Made by a program: the position numbers and the translations under genes
Notes under the pieces: generated by a model
Told to the model about the DNA's origin: nothing
What the model saw: the letters and a program-made list of their open reading frames with translations, nothing else
Database searches by the model: none
In this document: positions 1 to 9,624 of the stretch, piece by piece
Position numbering within the stretch: position 1 is the first letter of the stretch
Layout: the number at the start of each line of letters is the position of its first letter
Assembly: GCF_003664125.1 (NCBI RefSeq)
Contig: NZ_RCCP01000004.1
Coordinates: forward strand, 1-64,000
DNA length: 64,000 bases
Source of the DNA: Planococcus citreus
GTDB lineage: Bacteria > Bacillota > Bacilli > Bacillales_A > Planococcaceae
Direction of reading: 5' to 3'

Positions 1-84
1 CAAAGACGATGAGGTAGATAGGTTCGGGGTGGAAGCGTGGCGACACGTGCAGCTGACGAATACTAATCGATCGAGGACTTAACC
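1..84 (+). rRNA. 23S ribosomal RNA, 3' end (partial)
   Basis: The first bases match the conserved 3' end of bacterial 23S rRNA, including the stretch ACGAATACTAATCGATCGAG and the closing GGACTTAACC. The gene runs in from before the window. The 5S gene and a tRNA cluster follow, as in Bacillales rrn operons. The exact 3' end is judged by family resemblance and may be off by a few bases. Confidence 0.95.
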
Positions 85-145
85 AACAAACTGAACATGC
101 GTTTCCAATGTCGATTTATCCAGTTTTGAGCGAACAAGCTCAAGA

Positions 146-262
<117 letters not shown>

Positions 263-304
263 AATTATCTTTTTTTACTTTGTACCGAGATTTCCTTTTA
301 CCTT

Positions 305-377
305 GCTTCCATAGCTCAGCAGGTAGAGTGCTTCCATGGTAAGGAAGAGGTCACCGGTTCGAACCCGGTTGGAAGCT
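305..377 (+). tRNA. tRNA-Thr (GGT)
   Basis: Cloverleaf with acceptor GCTTCCA/TGGAAGC, anticodon stem CTTCC/GGAAG and loop ATGGTAA, giving anticodon GGT. The T loop is TTCGAAC. The 3' CCA is not encoded. First of seven tRNAs downstream of 5S. Confidence 0.95.
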
Positions 378-435
378 TTTGATTCTTTAAAGTTTCTTTA
401 CATCGGAAACTGTTTTCTTTATAATTTTTTTGTAA

Positions 436-510
436 GGCCCCTTGGTCAAGCGGTTAAGACACCGCCCTTTCACGGCGGTAACACGGGTTCGAATCCCGTA
501 GGGGTCACCA
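436..510 (+). tRNA. tRNA-Glu (TTC)
   Basis: Acceptor GGCCCCT/AGGGGTC, anticodon stem CCGCC/GGCGG and loop CTTTCAC with anticodon TTC. CCA is encoded at the 3' end. Confidence 0.95.
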
Positions 511-515
511 TTCAC

Positions 516-591
516 GGAGGATTAGCTCAGCTGGGAGAGCATCTGCCTTACAAGCAGAGGGTCGGCGGTTCGATCCCGTCATCCTCCACCA
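516..591 (+). tRNA. tRNA-Val (TAC)
   Basis: Acceptor GGAGGAT/ATCCTCC, anticodon loop CTTACAA with anticodon TAC, encoded CCA. It begins only five bases after tRNA-Glu. Confidence 0.95.
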
Positions 592-621
592 TGTATCCAT
601 TTAGGCTATTAATCGAATAAC

Positions 622-705
622 GGTGGGGTAGCGAAGTGGCTAAACGCGGCGGACTGTAAATCCGCTCCTTCGGGTTCGGCAGTTCGAATCTGCCCCCCAC
701 CACCA
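622..705 (+). tRNA. tRNA-Tyr (GTA)
   Basis: Class II tRNA with a long variable arm (about TCCTTCGGG), anticodon loop CTGTAAA with anticodon GTA, acceptor GGTGGGG/CCCCACC and encoded CCA. Confidence 0.95.
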
Positions 706-719
706 GTTTTTTATTGCTT

Positions 720-794
720 TGGGGTATAGCCAAGCGGTAAGGCAACGGGTTTTGATCCCGTCATGCCCTGGTTCGAATCCAGGTACCCCAGCCA
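720..794 (+). tRNA. tRNA-Gln (TTG)
   Basis: Acceptor TGGGGTA/TACCCCA, anticodon loop TTTTGAT with anticodon TTG, encoded CCA. Confidence 0.95.
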
Positions 795-805
795 TTTTTT
801 ATTTT

Positions 806-878
806 GAGCCATTAGCTCAGTTGGTAGAGCATCTGACTTTTAATCAGAGGGTCGAAGGTTCGAATCCTTCATGGCTCA
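806..878 (+). tRNA. tRNA-Lys (TTT)
   Basis: Acceptor GAGCCAT/ATGGCTC, anticodon stem CTGAC/ATCAG region with loop TTTTTAA giving anticodon TTT. No CCA is encoded. Confidence 0.94.
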
Positions 879-902
879 TTTATCTTTGCGCATTTTTCGC
901 GC

Positions 903-975
903 GGGGCCTTAGCTCAGCTGGGAGAGCGCGACGCTGGCAGCGTCGAGGTCAGGGGTTCGAGCCCCCTAGGCTCCA
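903..975 (+). tRNA. tRNA-Ala (GGC)
   Basis: Acceptor GGGGCCT/AGGCTCC, anticodon stem GACGC/GCGTC and loop TGGCA with anticodon GGC. No CCA is encoded. Last tRNA of the cluster. Confidence 0.93.
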
Positions 976-999
976 TTGTTCCATGTGCAATCCATGTGT

Positions 1000-1039
1000 A
1001 AAAAGCCCGTATCCATTCAATTGGATACGGGCTTTTTTT
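1000..1039. terminator. bidirectional terminator, tRNA cluster / citA
   Basis: AAAAAGCCCGTATCC and its complement flank an 8-base loop, with A and T runs on both sides. It can end the rrn-tRNA transcript and the convergent citrate synthase transcript. It touches the last codons of the latter. Confidence 0.9.
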
Positions 1040-2117
1040 AGTTTCTGATATATTCCGATTGTGGCCGGAAAATCACGTTATCTTGCTGCTGTTCGATGGC
1101 ATGGGCTGTCCACCCAACTATGCGTGCAACACTGAAGGTGGGGGTGAATAGTTCAGGCGGCATTTGGATAGATCGCATAATCGCTGCTGCATAAAATTCT
1201 ACATTGGTATAAAGGGCACGTCCTGGTTTTCGCTCATTTAACAATTGGGTAATTTTATTTTCCGCTTTGACTGCAAGGTCCAGCCATGGGTCTTCTTGCT
1301 GCAGCTGCTGGCATTTTTCACGGAGCAGAATAGCGCGCGGATCTTCTGTACGGTATACACGGTGACCGAAGCCCATGATTTTCTCGCCTTGCGCCAGTTT
1401 TTGTTCAATGACCGGACTGATCCTTTCAGGGGACTGGATTTCATCAAGCAATTCAAGCACTCCGGACGGGGCGCCTCCATGCAAAGGGCCTTTCATCGTA
1501 CCGATTGCAGAAACGATGGCAGCGCTTAAGTCGGATTCTGTGGAAATGGTGACACGGCCAGCGAAAGTGGATGCATTCATGCCATGTTCCATTGTTAAGT
1601 TCAAATAGGTTTCCAAGGCTTCAGTTTGTACGTGTGTCGGTATTTGTCCTTTGATCATCCATAGATAGTTTGCAGTATGACCCAGGTCGCTTCTTGGCGC
1701 GACGAATTCCTGTCCGGTGCTTTGCCGGTATAGAAGAGCCGTCATTACAGGAAGTGCAGCAGTAAGGGCAATGGCTTGTTGTTGGATCTCCAATTCTTTG
1801 AATTCGGCATGCTGATAAGCTGAAACGAGTGTCCGCATGCCATCCATTAATGAAATTTCTTTGGGCAAATCTTGCGCAATGGCCATAAGATAATCCGGCA
1901 ATTGACGATAGGATTTTAGTTGTTCAATAAGTCTTGCGAGTTCTTCATTTGAAGCGTGATGGCCGTGCCACAGGAAGTAGGCGGTCTGTTCGAAGCTCTT
2001 TTGATTGATCACTTCATTGATCAATGTTCCGCGGTAACGGAGTTCCCCCTTATCCCCTTCGACAGATGCAATGGCAGTTTGAACGGCGACAATGCCTTTA
2101 AGGCCTTTTTGAAACAT
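1038..2117 (-). CDS. citA: citrate synthase (CitA-like)
   Basis: A 359-residue citrate synthase that condenses oxaloacetate and acetyl-CoA at the entry of the TCA cycle. Visible family features are LKGI and the YRG stretch at the N-terminus, HGMNASTF (~res 178-185) and GPLHGGAP (~209-216), which carry active-site histidines, GFGHRVY (~249-255) and the terminal RPQS arginine region. The length is typical of the short Gram-positive enzyme. The start is ATG with AGGAGG upstream. A LysR gene lies divergently next to it, the arrangement of citA/citR in Bacillus, and it is not in a citZ-icd-mdh operon. The citA name therefore rests on context; the enzyme class is certain. Confidence 0.93.
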   Translation of the reverse strand: MFQKGLKGIVAVQTAIASVEGDKGELRYRGTLINEVINQKSFEQTAYFLWHGHHASNEELARLIEQLKSYRQLPDYLMAIAQDLPKEISLMDGMRTLVSAYQHAEFKELEIQQQAIALTAALPVMTALLYRQSTGQEFVAPRSDLGHTANYLWMIKGQIPTHVQTEALETYLNLTMEHGMNASTFAGRVTISTESDLSAAIVSAIGTMKGPLHGGAPSGVLELLDEIQSPERISPVIEQKLAQGEKIMGFGHRVYRTEDPRAILLREKCQQLQQEDPWLDLAVKAENKITQLLNERKPGRALYTNVEFYAAAIMRSIQMPPELFTPTFSVARIVGWTAHAIEQQQDNVIFRPQSEYIRN

Positions 2118-2152
2118 GGAAATTCCTCCTTTTTTTCAAGTATAAGCTGCAG

Positions 2153-2173
2153 CTTTAATTATAAAAATTAAAG
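2153..2173. promoter_or_regulatory. inverted repeat in the citA/citR divergent intergenic region
   Basis: CTTTAATT and AATTAAAG form perfect 8-base arms around a 5-base spacer midway between the two divergent start codons. LysR-type regulators commonly bind such AT-rich T-N11-A dyads. Assignment as the CitR operator is an inference. Confidence 0.5.
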
Positions 2174-2220
2174 ATTTATAATTGAAATAATTAAAAAAAC
2201 TAATTGAAAGGAGATATGAA

Positions 2221-3102
2221 ATGGAGATGCAATGGCTAAGAACCTTTGCAGATGCTGCGGAAACCTTGAATTTCCGTAAGACGTCCGAACGCTTGATGCT
2301 GTCGCAGCCGAGTGTGACGGTACATATTCGGCAATTGGAAGAGTATTTGGGGATTCGCCTGTTTGACCGTATCAAGAACCGCGTGGTGTTAACAGAGGAA
2401 GGGCGCCATTTTAAACAGCAGGCAGAAATATTGGTAGAAAAATTCGATTCAACGGTGGATGAGCTTCAATCATTTGCCCAAGGCTACCGGCGAAAATGGA
2501 CCATCGCGATCTCCCCGTTAATGGCAGAGACGGTGCTGCCGTATATCCTAAAGTCGTTTACGAAAGCGCATCCGGACCTTGAGCTGGTGATCCGTGTGGA
2601 AGAGTCGGAAGCGATTGAAGAACTGGTAGAGAGCGGGGAAGTGTCTGCTGGCATCTCCGCTTTGCTGCCGGTAAAACGAGTGATTCTCCATGAAGTGGTT
2701 TATGAAGATCCTCTACTGCTCATTGTGCCGAGGGATGCTTATGATGATGAGCGGGGCCCGGTGGTTTCAGCTGAAGAGGTTTTGCAGCAGAATTTCATCT
2801 TTACCCATCATCATCCCGTTTTTTGGGAAGAGTTGCTGGTGAAATTACGCGTGCAGCTGCCGGGTATCCGCACGATGACAGTGACGCAGGCCCATATCGC
2901 GAAACGGTTTATCCAGGAAGGGCTCGGCGTATCGTTTTTGCCGAAGTCGATGGTGCGCCGAGAGTTGATTGAAGGGCGTTTGATGGAAGCGCGTTTTGAC
3001 TTGTTCCCGTTGCCCACTGTTGCGACGTATTTCCTGTCCCTCAGCATGGGGGAACTGGAGAAAGATTTTTTGAGCCGTGTGCAATCGGTTTATTTCCGGT
3101 GA
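2221..3102 (+). CDS. citR: LysR-family transcriptional regulator (CitR-like)
   Basis: A 293-residue LysR regulator. Residues 1-60 form the winged HTH (MQWLRTFADAAETLNFRKTSERL, then SQPSVTVHIRQLE), followed by the linker helix and a two-lobed effector domain from about residue 90. The start has AAAGGAG 8 bases upstream. It is divergent from a citrate synthase gene, as CitR is from citA in Bacillus subtilis, where it represses citA. The effector is not visible from sequence. The family is certain; the CitR role is inferred from position and length. Confidence 0.85.
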   Translation: MEMQWLRTFADAAETLNFRKTSERLMLSQPSVTVHIRQLEEYLGIRLFDRIKNRVVLTEEGRHFKQQAEILVEKFDSTVDELQSFAQGYRRKWTIAISPLMAETVLPYILKSFTKAHPDLELVIRVEESEAIEELVESGEVSAGISALLPVKRVILHEVVYEDPLLLIVPRDAYDDERGPVVSAEEVLQQNFIFTHHHPVFWEELLVKLRVQLPGIRTMTVTQAHIAKRFIQEGLGVSFLPKSMVRRELIEGRLMEARFDLFPLPTVATYFLSLSMGELEKDFLSRVQSVYFR

Positions 3103-3181
3103 GTTGAAGAAGCGATAATTTTATTGAAAATGGCGAATTTGACGGATGCACTGGTATACTGCAGATAAGGAGGGGATGGAT

Positions 3182-3748
3182 ATGTATATTGAACAGCGCA
3201 ATATTCGGCTTCGTTTGCTGAAACGTGAGGATTTTGAGGCATTATGGGCGCTTTATACACCGGACATCTTCGAATATATGCTGACTAAGGTGGAACGTTT
3301 CGAAGATTTAGAAGCGTGGTTATCGGCTGGAATGAACCAATCCAATGTCCTAGTATTTGCCGTGGAGCTTCCGGAAAGTGGTGAGATTGTCGGCACCACC
3401 CGCATTTATTCGATTGACGATACGAACAAGAGTTGTGAAATTGGAGCGACTTTCTATAGCGAAAAAGCACAGCGCACCCATGTCAATACGGCCGTCAAAC
3501 ATGCGCTGCTAGGCTATTGCTTCGAAGAACGGGAGATGATCCGCGTCCAGTTCAAAACCGATGCTGAAAATATCCGTTCCCAAAAATCGATCGAACGGAT
3601 AGGAGCGGTGAAAGAAGGGCATTTGCGCAACGAACGAATCCGCTCGACAGGTGAACCAAGAGATGCCATTGTCTATTCCATCATTGATCGTGAATGGCCG
3701 GAAGTGAAAAAATCACTGGAAGAAAAAATGAATAAATATTCGGAATAA
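3182..3748 (+). CDS. GNAT-family N-acetyltransferase (RimJ/RimL type)
   Basis: About 188 residues. It opens with the RimJ/L-like pattern [20 protein letters not shown] and has the GNAT beta-4/alpha-3 region GTTRIYSID...[30 protein letters not shown], then a C-terminal [20 protein letters not shown]. The last motif is typical of enzymes acetylating protein N-termini or amine drugs. AAGGAGG lies 8 bases before the ATG chosen here; two upstream in-frame starts lack such a site. The substrate is unknown. It stands alone between citR and arginase. Confidence 0.8.
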   Translation: MYIEQRNIRLRLLKREDFEALWALYTPDIFEYMLTKVERFEDLEAWLSAGMNQSNVLVFAVELPESGEIVGTTRIYSIDDTNKSCEIGATFYSEKAQRTHVNTAVKHALLGYCFEEREMIRVQFKTDAENIRSQKSIERIGAVKEGHLRNERIRSTGEPRDAIVYSIIDREWPEVKKSLEEKMNKYSE

Positions 3749-3815
3749 TGTCAGGTTGAGCCAAGAGAACCTCAGAGGGTACAATAAATGTATCTTACTG
3801 AGGGGGTATAAAATA

Positions 3816-4724
3816 ATGAATAAATTAAATGTTTCTATTATAGGTGTACCAATGGACCACGGGCAAATGCGCCGCGGCGTCGATATGGGGCCAAGCGCAA
3901 TCCGTTACGCGGGCGTAGTGGACCGTATTGAAAATCTCGGGCATGAAGTAAATGACGAAGGCGATATCCAAATCCGCAAAGCGGACGGCAAAGTGGATGA
4001 AAACACCAATTTGCGCAATATGGACGTAATTACCGAAGCGACAGAAGCACTTGGAGAAACCGTTTCAGGCGTAGCCAAAGCCGGGAATTTCCCATTAGTG
4101 CTAGGCGGCGACCATAGTATTGCGATCGGAACGCTTGCCGGCATTTCAGAGCATTACGAGAATTTGGGCGTCATCTGGTATGATGCGCATGCGGATATGA
4201 ACACGAGTGAAACGTCGCCATCAGGCAATATTCACGGCATGCCGCTTGCGGCGAGCTTTGGGCATGGCCATGAGAAATTGACGAACATCCGCGGTTACTC
4301 GCCAAAAGTGAAGCCGGAAAACATTGTCATCATCGGGGCGCGTTCTGTCGATCCAGGTGAGCGTGAATTGATCAAAGAGCACGGCATCAAAGTGTTCAGC
4401 ATGCACGAAATCGACAAAATGGGCATGGATCATGTTATGCAGGAGTCGATCCGCTATTTGCGTGAAGAGCGTAAAACGGACGGTGTCCATTTGTCGCTCG
4501 ACCTCGATGGCATCGATCCGATGTATACACCAGGTGTCGGTACGCCGGTACCAGGCGGCATTAGTTACCGCGAAAGCCATTTGGCGATGGAAATGCTGTT
4601 TGATGCAGGATTGATCACTTCTGCAGAATTTGTTGAAGTCAACCCGATCCTCGATGAAAAGAACCGTACAGCAGATGTGGCGGTCGCATTGATCGGTTCA
4701 TTGCTTGGTGAAAAATTAGTATAA
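3816..4724 (+). CDS. rocF: arginase
   Basis: A 302-residue arginase/ureohydrolase hydrolysing L-arginine to ornithine and urea with a binuclear manganese centre. Metal ligands are visible in GGDHS (~res 96-100), DAHAD (~123-127) with the following NIHGMPL, and SLDLDGIDP (~227-235). The start is placed at the ATG behind GAGGGGG; the open frame extends 20 codons upstream without a site. No other roc genes flank it, so it is a stand-alone unit ended by a terminator. Agmatinase is less likely because the NIHGMPLA segment is arginase-like. Confidence 0.92.
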   Translation: MNKLNVSIIGVPMDHGQMRRGVDMGPSAIRYAGVVDRIENLGHEVNDEGDIQIRKADGKVDENTNLRNMDVITEATEALGETVSGVAKAGNFPLVLGGDHSIAIGTLAGISEHYENLGVIWYDAHADMNTSETSPSGNIHGMPLAASFGHGHEKLTNIRGYSPKVKPENIVIIGARSVDPGERELIKEHGIKVFSMHEIDKMGMDHVMQESIRYLREERKTDGVHLSLDLDGIDPMYTPGVGTPVPGGISYRESHLAMEMLFDAGLITSAEFVEVNPILDEKNRTADVAVALIGSLLGEKLV

Positions 4725-4730
4725 GAATAA

Positions 4731-4767
4731 AGCGGCTGTCCGGAATTTCCGGGCAGCTTTTTTTAAT
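4731..4767 (+). terminator. rho-independent terminator after arginase
   Basis: GCTGTCCGG and CCGGGCAGC pair around a short AATTT loop and are followed by a T run. It lies just past the arginase stop codon. Confidence 0.85.
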
Positions 4768-4932
4768 TTTGCGGAATGTATAGGGGATTAGGAAGAAGGG
4801 TGTAGGACTGTCAGACAGCACATTGCATGATTCTTATCAGCGAAATAATAAACTGATGAATTCATTCAAAGAACTGGAAATTGGCTGGTTTTTTCTGGGG
4901 ATGGTTTGATAGGATAGAAGAAGAGAAAAAAA

Positions 4933-4960
4933 TGAAACCTTTTCAGAACTGGACCGTATA
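4933..4960 (+). promoter_or_regulatory. SigW-type (ECF) promoter of sigW
   Basis: TGAAAC, a 16-base spacer and CGTATA match the consensus of SigW promoters in Bacillus. It sits 35 bases before the sigW start codon and implies autoregulation of sigW-rsiW. Confidence 0.9.
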
Positions 4961-4995
4961 TAAAAGACAGCCGCATGGCGGAGGGAAATGAGATC

Positions 4996-5559
4996 ATGGA
5001 TGCGTTAGTGAATAAACGAATAAAACGAGTCATGAAGGGCGACCAAGACGCATTTGCCGAAATCGTGGAGCTGTATCAACATCAGTTGTTCCAGATTTGC
5101 TACCGCATGCTCGGCAACCGGCATGAAGCGGAAGATATTGCACAGGAAGCATTTACGCGGGCCTATGTGAACATACACACCTTCGACCAGAACCGTAAAT
5201 TTTCCACGTGGCTTTACCGCATCGCCACCAACCTGTGCATTGACCGGATCCGCAAGAAAAAGCCGGATTATCATTTGGATGCGGAAGTCAAAGGCACGGA
5301 AGGCTTGAATATGTATTCGAAGATTGCCAATGATGAAGAGCTTCCGGAAGAAGAATTGATGCGGATGGAAGTTCAGGAGCGGGTGCAGTACGAAATAAGC
5401 CGCTTGCCGGATAAGTACCGGGCAGCGATTGTGTTAAAATATATCGAGGAATTGCCGCTGGCCGAAATCAGCGAGATCCTGGATTTGCCGCTTGGCACGG
5501 TGAAAACGCGGATACACCGCGGGCGCGAAGCACTTCGCAAGCAATTGAGCAATTTGTAG
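4996..5559 (+). CDS. sigW: ECF RNA polymerase sigma factor SigW
   Basis: A 187-residue ECF sigma factor, the same length as B. subtilis SigW. Region 2 (~res 20-90) carries YQHQLFQICYRMLGNRHEAEDIAQEAF and region 4 (~125-185) carries LPLAEISEILDLPLGTVKTRIHRGRE. It controls cell-envelope and antimicrobial-stress genes. The start is the ATG 12 bases after GGAGGG; an earlier in-frame ATG lies before that site. It is preceded by a SigW promoter and followed by its anti-sigma gene 9 bases later. Confidence 0.95.
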   Translation: MDALVNKRIKRVMKGDQDAFAEIVELYQHQLFQICYRMLGNRHEAEDIAQEAFTRAYVNIHTFDQNRKFSTWLYRIATNLCIDRIRKKKPDYHLDAEVKGTEGLNMYSKIANDEELPEEELMRMEVQERVQYEISRLPDKYRAAIVLKYIEELPLAEISEILDLPLGTVKTRIHRGREALRKQLSNL

Positions 5560-5568
5560 GAGGCGAGC

Positions 5569-6207
5569 ATGATGAATGCGTGTCCGGAAAAAGTCATTCG
5601 CATGATGGACGATTACCTCGACGGGGAAATCAGCCCATCAGAGGAAAAAGAACTGAAAGATTACTTGCAGAGCTGCAGCGACTGCAGAAAAATATATCAA
5701 GAACTGACCAAAACCATTGCGTTTGTCCAAAGCGCTTCACACGTCCAGGCACCGTCGGACTTTGTGCAAAAGACGATGGCCGGTTTGCCGAAAGAATCAC
5801 AGCGCGTCGGGATGAAACGCTTTATGCGCCATCATCCGCTGATGATCGCGGCGGCACTGTTCGTCTTGTTGATGAGTGCGGCGATGATGTCGAGCTTTAG
5901 CGACGACCAGCAGTTTTCATTTACCAAACAAGAGAACTTGGTAGTTGAAGGGCAGACCGTCGTCGTTCCGGAAGGCCAAACGGTTGTCGGGGATTTGACG
6001 ATCCGCAATGGCGATTTGCGCGTGGACGGGGAACTTGAAGGCGACGTGACGATTGTCAACGGCCAGTACATGGCATCGAGTGGCGTCATTAACGGTGAAA
6101 TCGAGGAAATCGACCAAGTATTCGAGTGGCTCTGGTATACGATCAAAGGGACATTCCAGGATGCGGTCAGCTTTTTTGGCGGCAATGACCAATCAATAGA
6201 CGAGTAA
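5569..6207 (+). CDS. rsiW: anti-sigma-W factor RsiW
   Basis: 212 residues. An N-terminal zinc-binding anti-sigma domain has a conserved Cys near residue 5 and the HxxxC-like SCSDCRKIY segment near residues 35-43. One membrane helix (~res 88-105, PLMIAAALFVLLMSAAMM) follows. The extracytoplasmic part contains short beta repeats (VVEGQTVVVPEGQTVVGDL and on), as in known RsiW. It holds SigW at the membrane until stress-induced proteolysis. Two adjacent ATG codons are possible starts; GGAGG precedes both. Confidence 0.93.
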   Translation: MMNACPEKVIRMMDDYLDGEISPSEEKELKDYLQSCSDCRKIYQELTKTIAFVQSASHVQAPSDFVQKTMAGLPKESQRVGMKRFMRHHPLMIAAALFVLLMSAAMMSSFSDDQQFSFTKQENLVVEGQTVVVPEGQTVVGDLTIRNGDLRVDGELEGDVTIVNGQYMASSGVINGEIEEIDQVFEWLWYTIKGTFQDAVSFFGGNDQSIDE

Positions 6208-6236
6208 AGCCCATCCATTCAATGGATGGGCTTTTT
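6206..6236 (+). terminator. terminator after rsiW
   Basis: AAAGCCCATCCATT pairs with AATGGATGGGCTTT, followed by T residues. It separates sigW-rsiW from the cdaA unit. Confidence 0.85.
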
Positions 6237-6307
6237 GCATGGGGGCAGATGTCTCGGGATATGATATACTGAAACTATATGTACATGGAGAAAAGCGAGG
6301 GTTGCAG

Positions 6308-7144
6308 ATGCCTTTTTTGGAAAACTTCAATGACCAGACGCCGCTTCAGATGATCGGAAATGTTATCGACATCCTGTTGGTCTGGTTCGTTATTTACAAA
6401 CTTATTACTGTCATCAAGGGAACGAAGGCTGTCCAATTATTAAAAGGAATCTTCTTTATTATCATCGCGCGTCTTGTGACCCAGGCGCTCAACCTGGAAA
6501 CGCTTGGTTGGATTATGCAGCAAGTGCTCGAATGGGGTTTTCTTGCCATCATCATCATCTTCCAGCCTGAATTGAGACGCGCACTCGAACAGCTCGGGCG
6601 CGGGAAACTGTTCTCGAGCAGTACGCTTAATGAAGAATCCGAGCGCAACCGCTTGATTGAGGCGATGAGCAAATCGGTCAGCTATATGGCAAAGCGCCGC
6701 ATCGGGGCACTCATTTCGATCGAGCGTGAAACCGGGCTCAGCGAATACATAGAGACGGGCATTCCGATGAATTCGGACATCACTTCCGAATTGATGATCA
6801 ATCTATTCATTCCGAACACGCCGCTGCATGACGGTGCGGTCATCGTCCAGAAGAACCGCATCGCTGCGGCAGCCTGCTATTTGCCGCTGTCCGAGAGCCC
6901 GTTCATTTCGAAAGAGCTGGGGACGCGCCACCGTGCAGCACTCGGTATCAGTGAAGTGACGGATGCCATCACCATTGTCGTATCGGAAGAGACCGGGGCG
7001 ATCAGTTTGACGGCGAACGGCGATTTGCACCGCAATTTGTCGCTCGAAGACTTTGAAGTGAAGCTCCGCCGTATCTGGTTCGGTGTCGAACAACAACAGA
7101 CGGCAAGTTCTTGGTGGAATTGGAGGGGGAAAAAGAATGGATAA
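6308..7144 (+). CDS. cdaA: diadenylate cyclase CdaA (c-di-AMP synthase)
   Basis: 278 residues. Three N-terminal membrane helices (~res 15-85) precede a DisA_N/DAC domain with PELRRALEQLGRG, the catalytic NTPLHDGAVI (~res 172-181) and GTRHRAALGISE (~207-218). It makes c-di-AMP from two ATP at the membrane, controlling potassium and turgor. The start used aligns with other CdaA proteins; the open frame extends 23 codons further upstream without support. It overlaps cdaR by 8 bases and shares the conserved cdaA-cdaR-glmM order. Confidence 0.95.
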   Translation: MPFLENFNDQTPLQMIGNVIDILLVWFVIYKLITVIKGTKAVQLLKGIFFIIIARLVTQALNLETLGWIMQQVLEWGFLAIIIIFQPELRRALEQLGRGKLFSSSTLNEESERNRLIEAMSKSVSYMAKRRIGALISIERETGLSEYIETGIPMNSDITSELMINLFIPNTPLHDGAVIVQKNRIAAAACYLPLSESPFISKELGTRHRAALGISEVTDAITIVVSEETGAISLTANGDLHRNLSLEDFEVKLRRIWFGVEQQQTASSWWNWRGKKNG

Positions 7145-8138
7145 GATGATGGACAATCCGTGGTTTCTTCGGATCATGGCATTATTCCTGGCCTTTCTGC
7201 TCTTCTTTTCCGTCCAGACGGAAAATAATACGACCACCACTGAAACTGGAAGAGTGTCGGAAATGATAGAAGACGTGGAACTGCAAGTGTATTACGATGA
7301 AAGCTTGATGGTCAGCGGCGTGCCCGATACGGTCGACCTGTATTTGAGCGGACCGGCAAGCATTATCCAGACGACGCGCCAGCTCGATGACTATACCTTA
7401 TTCATTGATTTGCGCAGCCTGCCTTTAGGGGAGCATCAAGTGCCGATTCAGACAGAAAACCTATCGGAACAACTGAGTGCACGCGTGGATCCGGCATTCG
7501 TTAATGTCGTGCTCGAGGAGCGGGTGTCCCAGGAATTCGATATCGACGCTGAAATGAACGAGCGCTTGCTGGCGGAAGGATTTGTCCTGGACGGCCTGTC
7601 TGTCGAACCGGATACTGTGACCGTTACGGGACCGCAAAGCGTCATCAATGCCATCAGCTTTGTCAAAGCGACAGTGACCGGTGAACCGGAAATCAAAGAA
7701 TCTTTCACTGCTGAAGCGCGTGTCCGCGTGCTGGCAGAAGATTTGACGAAACTCGACAATGTCACGATCGAGCCGGAATCCGTGGCGGTTGACGTTACGG
7801 TAGAGGAATACAGCCGTGAATTGCCGGTACGCATCGAATCGACTGGCGATCCGCAAACAGGTATCACCATCAACTCCTGGACGCCTACAAGTGAACAAGT
7901 ACGGGTCTTTGGGCCGCGTAGCGTAGTGGATGCGATGGAGGAATATGTCATCGAAGTGGAAGCGAATAGCGTCACGGCCTCCGATACGACGGTGACAGTG
8001 GAATTGCCGATTCCATCGGGCGCGTCCGGGGTTTCTCCAGGAGAGATGCAAGTAGAAGCAGACATTTCAGTGGATGAATCTTTGATTGTACCGGAAGAGT
8101 TGGAAAATCCGGAAATTGCCGAAAGTAACGAAGAATAA
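7137..8138 (+). CDS. cdaR: CdaA regulator CdaR (YbbR-domain protein)
   Basis: 333 residues: a single N-terminal membrane anchor (~res 10-28, FLRIMALFLAFLLFFSVQT) and then YbbR beta-domains (~res 45-310) predicted outside the membrane. It ends in an acidic tail. In Bacillus and Listeria this protein binds CdaA and modulates its activity. GGAGGGGG lies before the ATG. Overlap with cdaA suggests translational coupling. Confidence 0.92.
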   Translation: MDKMMDNPWFLRIMALFLAFLLFFSVQTENNTTTTETGRVSEMIEDVELQVYYDESLMVSGVPDTVDLYLSGPASIIQTTRQLDDYTLFIDLRSLPLGEHQVPIQTENLSEQLSARVDPAFVNVVLEERVSQEFDIDAEMNERLLAEGFVLDGLSVEPDTVTVTGPQSVINAISFVKATVTGEPEIKESFTAEARVRVLAEDLTKLDNVTIEPESVAVDVTVEEYSRELPVRIESTGDPQTGITINSWTPTSEQVRVFGPRSVVDAMEEYVIEVEANSVTASDTTVTVELPIPSGASGVSPGEMQVEADISVDESLIVPEELENPEIAESNEE

Positions 8139-8209
8139 AATAGCTAAAAATGTAAAATTAGGTTAATATAAACAAATCATAATACAGAGTGATTGAAGGA
8201 GCGAAAAGC

Positions 8210-9559
8210 ATGGGAAAATATTTTGGGACCGATGGTGTACGAGGGGTAGCCAATAGCGAATTGACGCCGGAACTGGCATTTAGGCTTGGGCGTTTTGGCG
8301 GCTATGTCTTAACGAAAAGCTCAAAGGAAAAACCGAAAGTGCTCGTAGGGCGGGATACACGAATTTCCGGGGAAATGCTTGAAAACGCATTAGCGGCTGG
8401 ATTATTGTCAGTCGGTGCAGAAGTCATGCGCCTCGGCGTCATCAGCACTCCAGGTGTTTCATATCTGACACGCGTCATGAGCGCGGAAGCGGGAGTCATG
8501 ATTTCTGCTTCCCACAACCCGGTCGCAGATAATGGCATCAAATTCTTCGGTTCAGACGGCTTTAAATTGTCGGACGACCAGGAAGCGGAAATCGAAGCTT
8601 TGCTCGATGCAGAAACAGACGATCTGCCACGCCCAACTGGCGGAGACCTTGGCAGCATCACCGAATATTTCGAAGGTGGCCAAAAATACCTCCAGTATTT
8701 GAAGCAAACAGTGGACGAGGAATTCGACGGCATCCACGTGGCGCTTGACTGCGCGCATGGTGCGACATCGACATTGGCGACTCACGTATTTGCCGATTTG
8801 GACGCGGACATCAGCTCAATGGGCGCTTCGCCAAACGGCTTGAACATCAACGAAGGCGTCGGATCGACACATCCAGAAGCACTTGCGAAGCTGGTCGTGG
8901 ATAAAGGTGCCGATGTTGGCCTTGCCTTTGATGGCGACGGTGACCGTTTGATCGCGGTAGATGAAAAGGGAACGATTGTCGACGGCGACCAGATCATGTA
9001 TATTTGCGCGAAGCATTTGAAATCAGAAGGCCGCTTGAAACAGGATACAGTCGTTTCAACAATCATGAGCAATATGGGCTTCTACAAAGCGCTTGAAGAA
9101 AACGGCATGAAGAGCGTCAAGACGGCTGTCGGCGATCGCTATGTAGTGGAAGAAATGAAGAAGAACGAATACAATTTGGGCGGCGAACAGTCGGGCCATA
9201 TCATTTTCCTTGATTACAACACGACAGGCGACGGATTGTTGTCAGGCCTTCAATTGGTGAACATCATGAAAATCACAGGCAAGAAATTGTCTGAGCTGGC
9301 GAATGAAATGACGATTTTCCCACAAAAATTGGTGAACATCCGCGTGACGGACAAACACGGCGTGACAGATAACGCTGTCGTTGCCGAGAAGATTGCGGAA
9401 GTGGAACGCGACATGGACGGCGACGGCCGTGTGCTCGTGCGCCCTTCCGGAACCGAGCCACTGGTTCGCGTTATGGTCGAAGCGCCGTCTGCAGAAGCGT
9501 GCGAAGAGTACGTGGAGCGGATCGCGGCAGTTGTACGCGAAGAAATGGGCATGAAATAA
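8210..9559 (+). CDS. glmM: phosphoglucosamine mutase GlmM
   Basis: 449 residues, the usual length. It converts glucosamine-6-phosphate to glucosamine-1-phosphate for peptidoglycan precursors. The start reads [15 protein letters not shown]; the phosphoserine loop is [16 protein letters not shown] (~res 98-113), the metal loop FDGDGDR (~239-245) and the sugar-phosphate loop [13 protein letters not shown] (~408-420). GAAGGAG precedes the ATG; the open frame begins 7 codons earlier. It follows cdaR by 71 bases; GlmM binds and inhibits CdaA in related bacteria. Confidence 0.96.
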   Translation: MGKYFGTDGVRGVANSELTPELAFRLGRFGGYVLTKSSKEKPKVLVGRDTRISGEMLENALAAGLLSVGAEVMRLGVISTPGVSYLTRVMSAEAGVMISASHNPVADNGIKFFGSDGFKLSDDQEAEIEALLDAETDDLPRPTGGDLGSITEYFEGGQKYLQYLKQTVDEEFDGIHVALDCAHGATSTLATHVFADLDADISSMGASPNGLNINEGVGSTHPEALAKLVVDKGADVGLAFDGDGDRLIAVDEKGTIVDGDQIMYICAKHLKSEGRLKQDTVVSTIMSNMGFYKALEENGMKSVKTAVGDRYVVEEMKKNEYNLGGEQSGHIIFLDYNTTGDGLLSGLQLVNIMKITGKKLSELANEMTIFPQKLVNIRVTDKHGVTDNAVVAEKIAEVERDMDGDGRVLVRPSGTEPLVRVMVEAPSAEACEEYVERIAAVVREEMGMK

Positions 9560-9565
9560 ATAAGC

Positions 9566-9599
9566 TAAAGGCCGGAGCGGATGCTCTGGCCTTTTTTTG
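9566..9599 (+). terminator. terminator after glmM
   Basis: AAAGGCCGGAGC and GCTCTGGCCTTT form a stem around GGAT, followed by seven T residues. Confidence 0.88.
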
Positions 9600-9624
9600 T
9601 TGAAAAAGTGGAGGGGGAGATTCT

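Noticed and set aside
7448-8065. Two long minus-strand frames opposite cdaR
   Set aside because: Shadows of a strongly coding gene; composition rich in Ser/Thr/Arg as expected of antisense frames.
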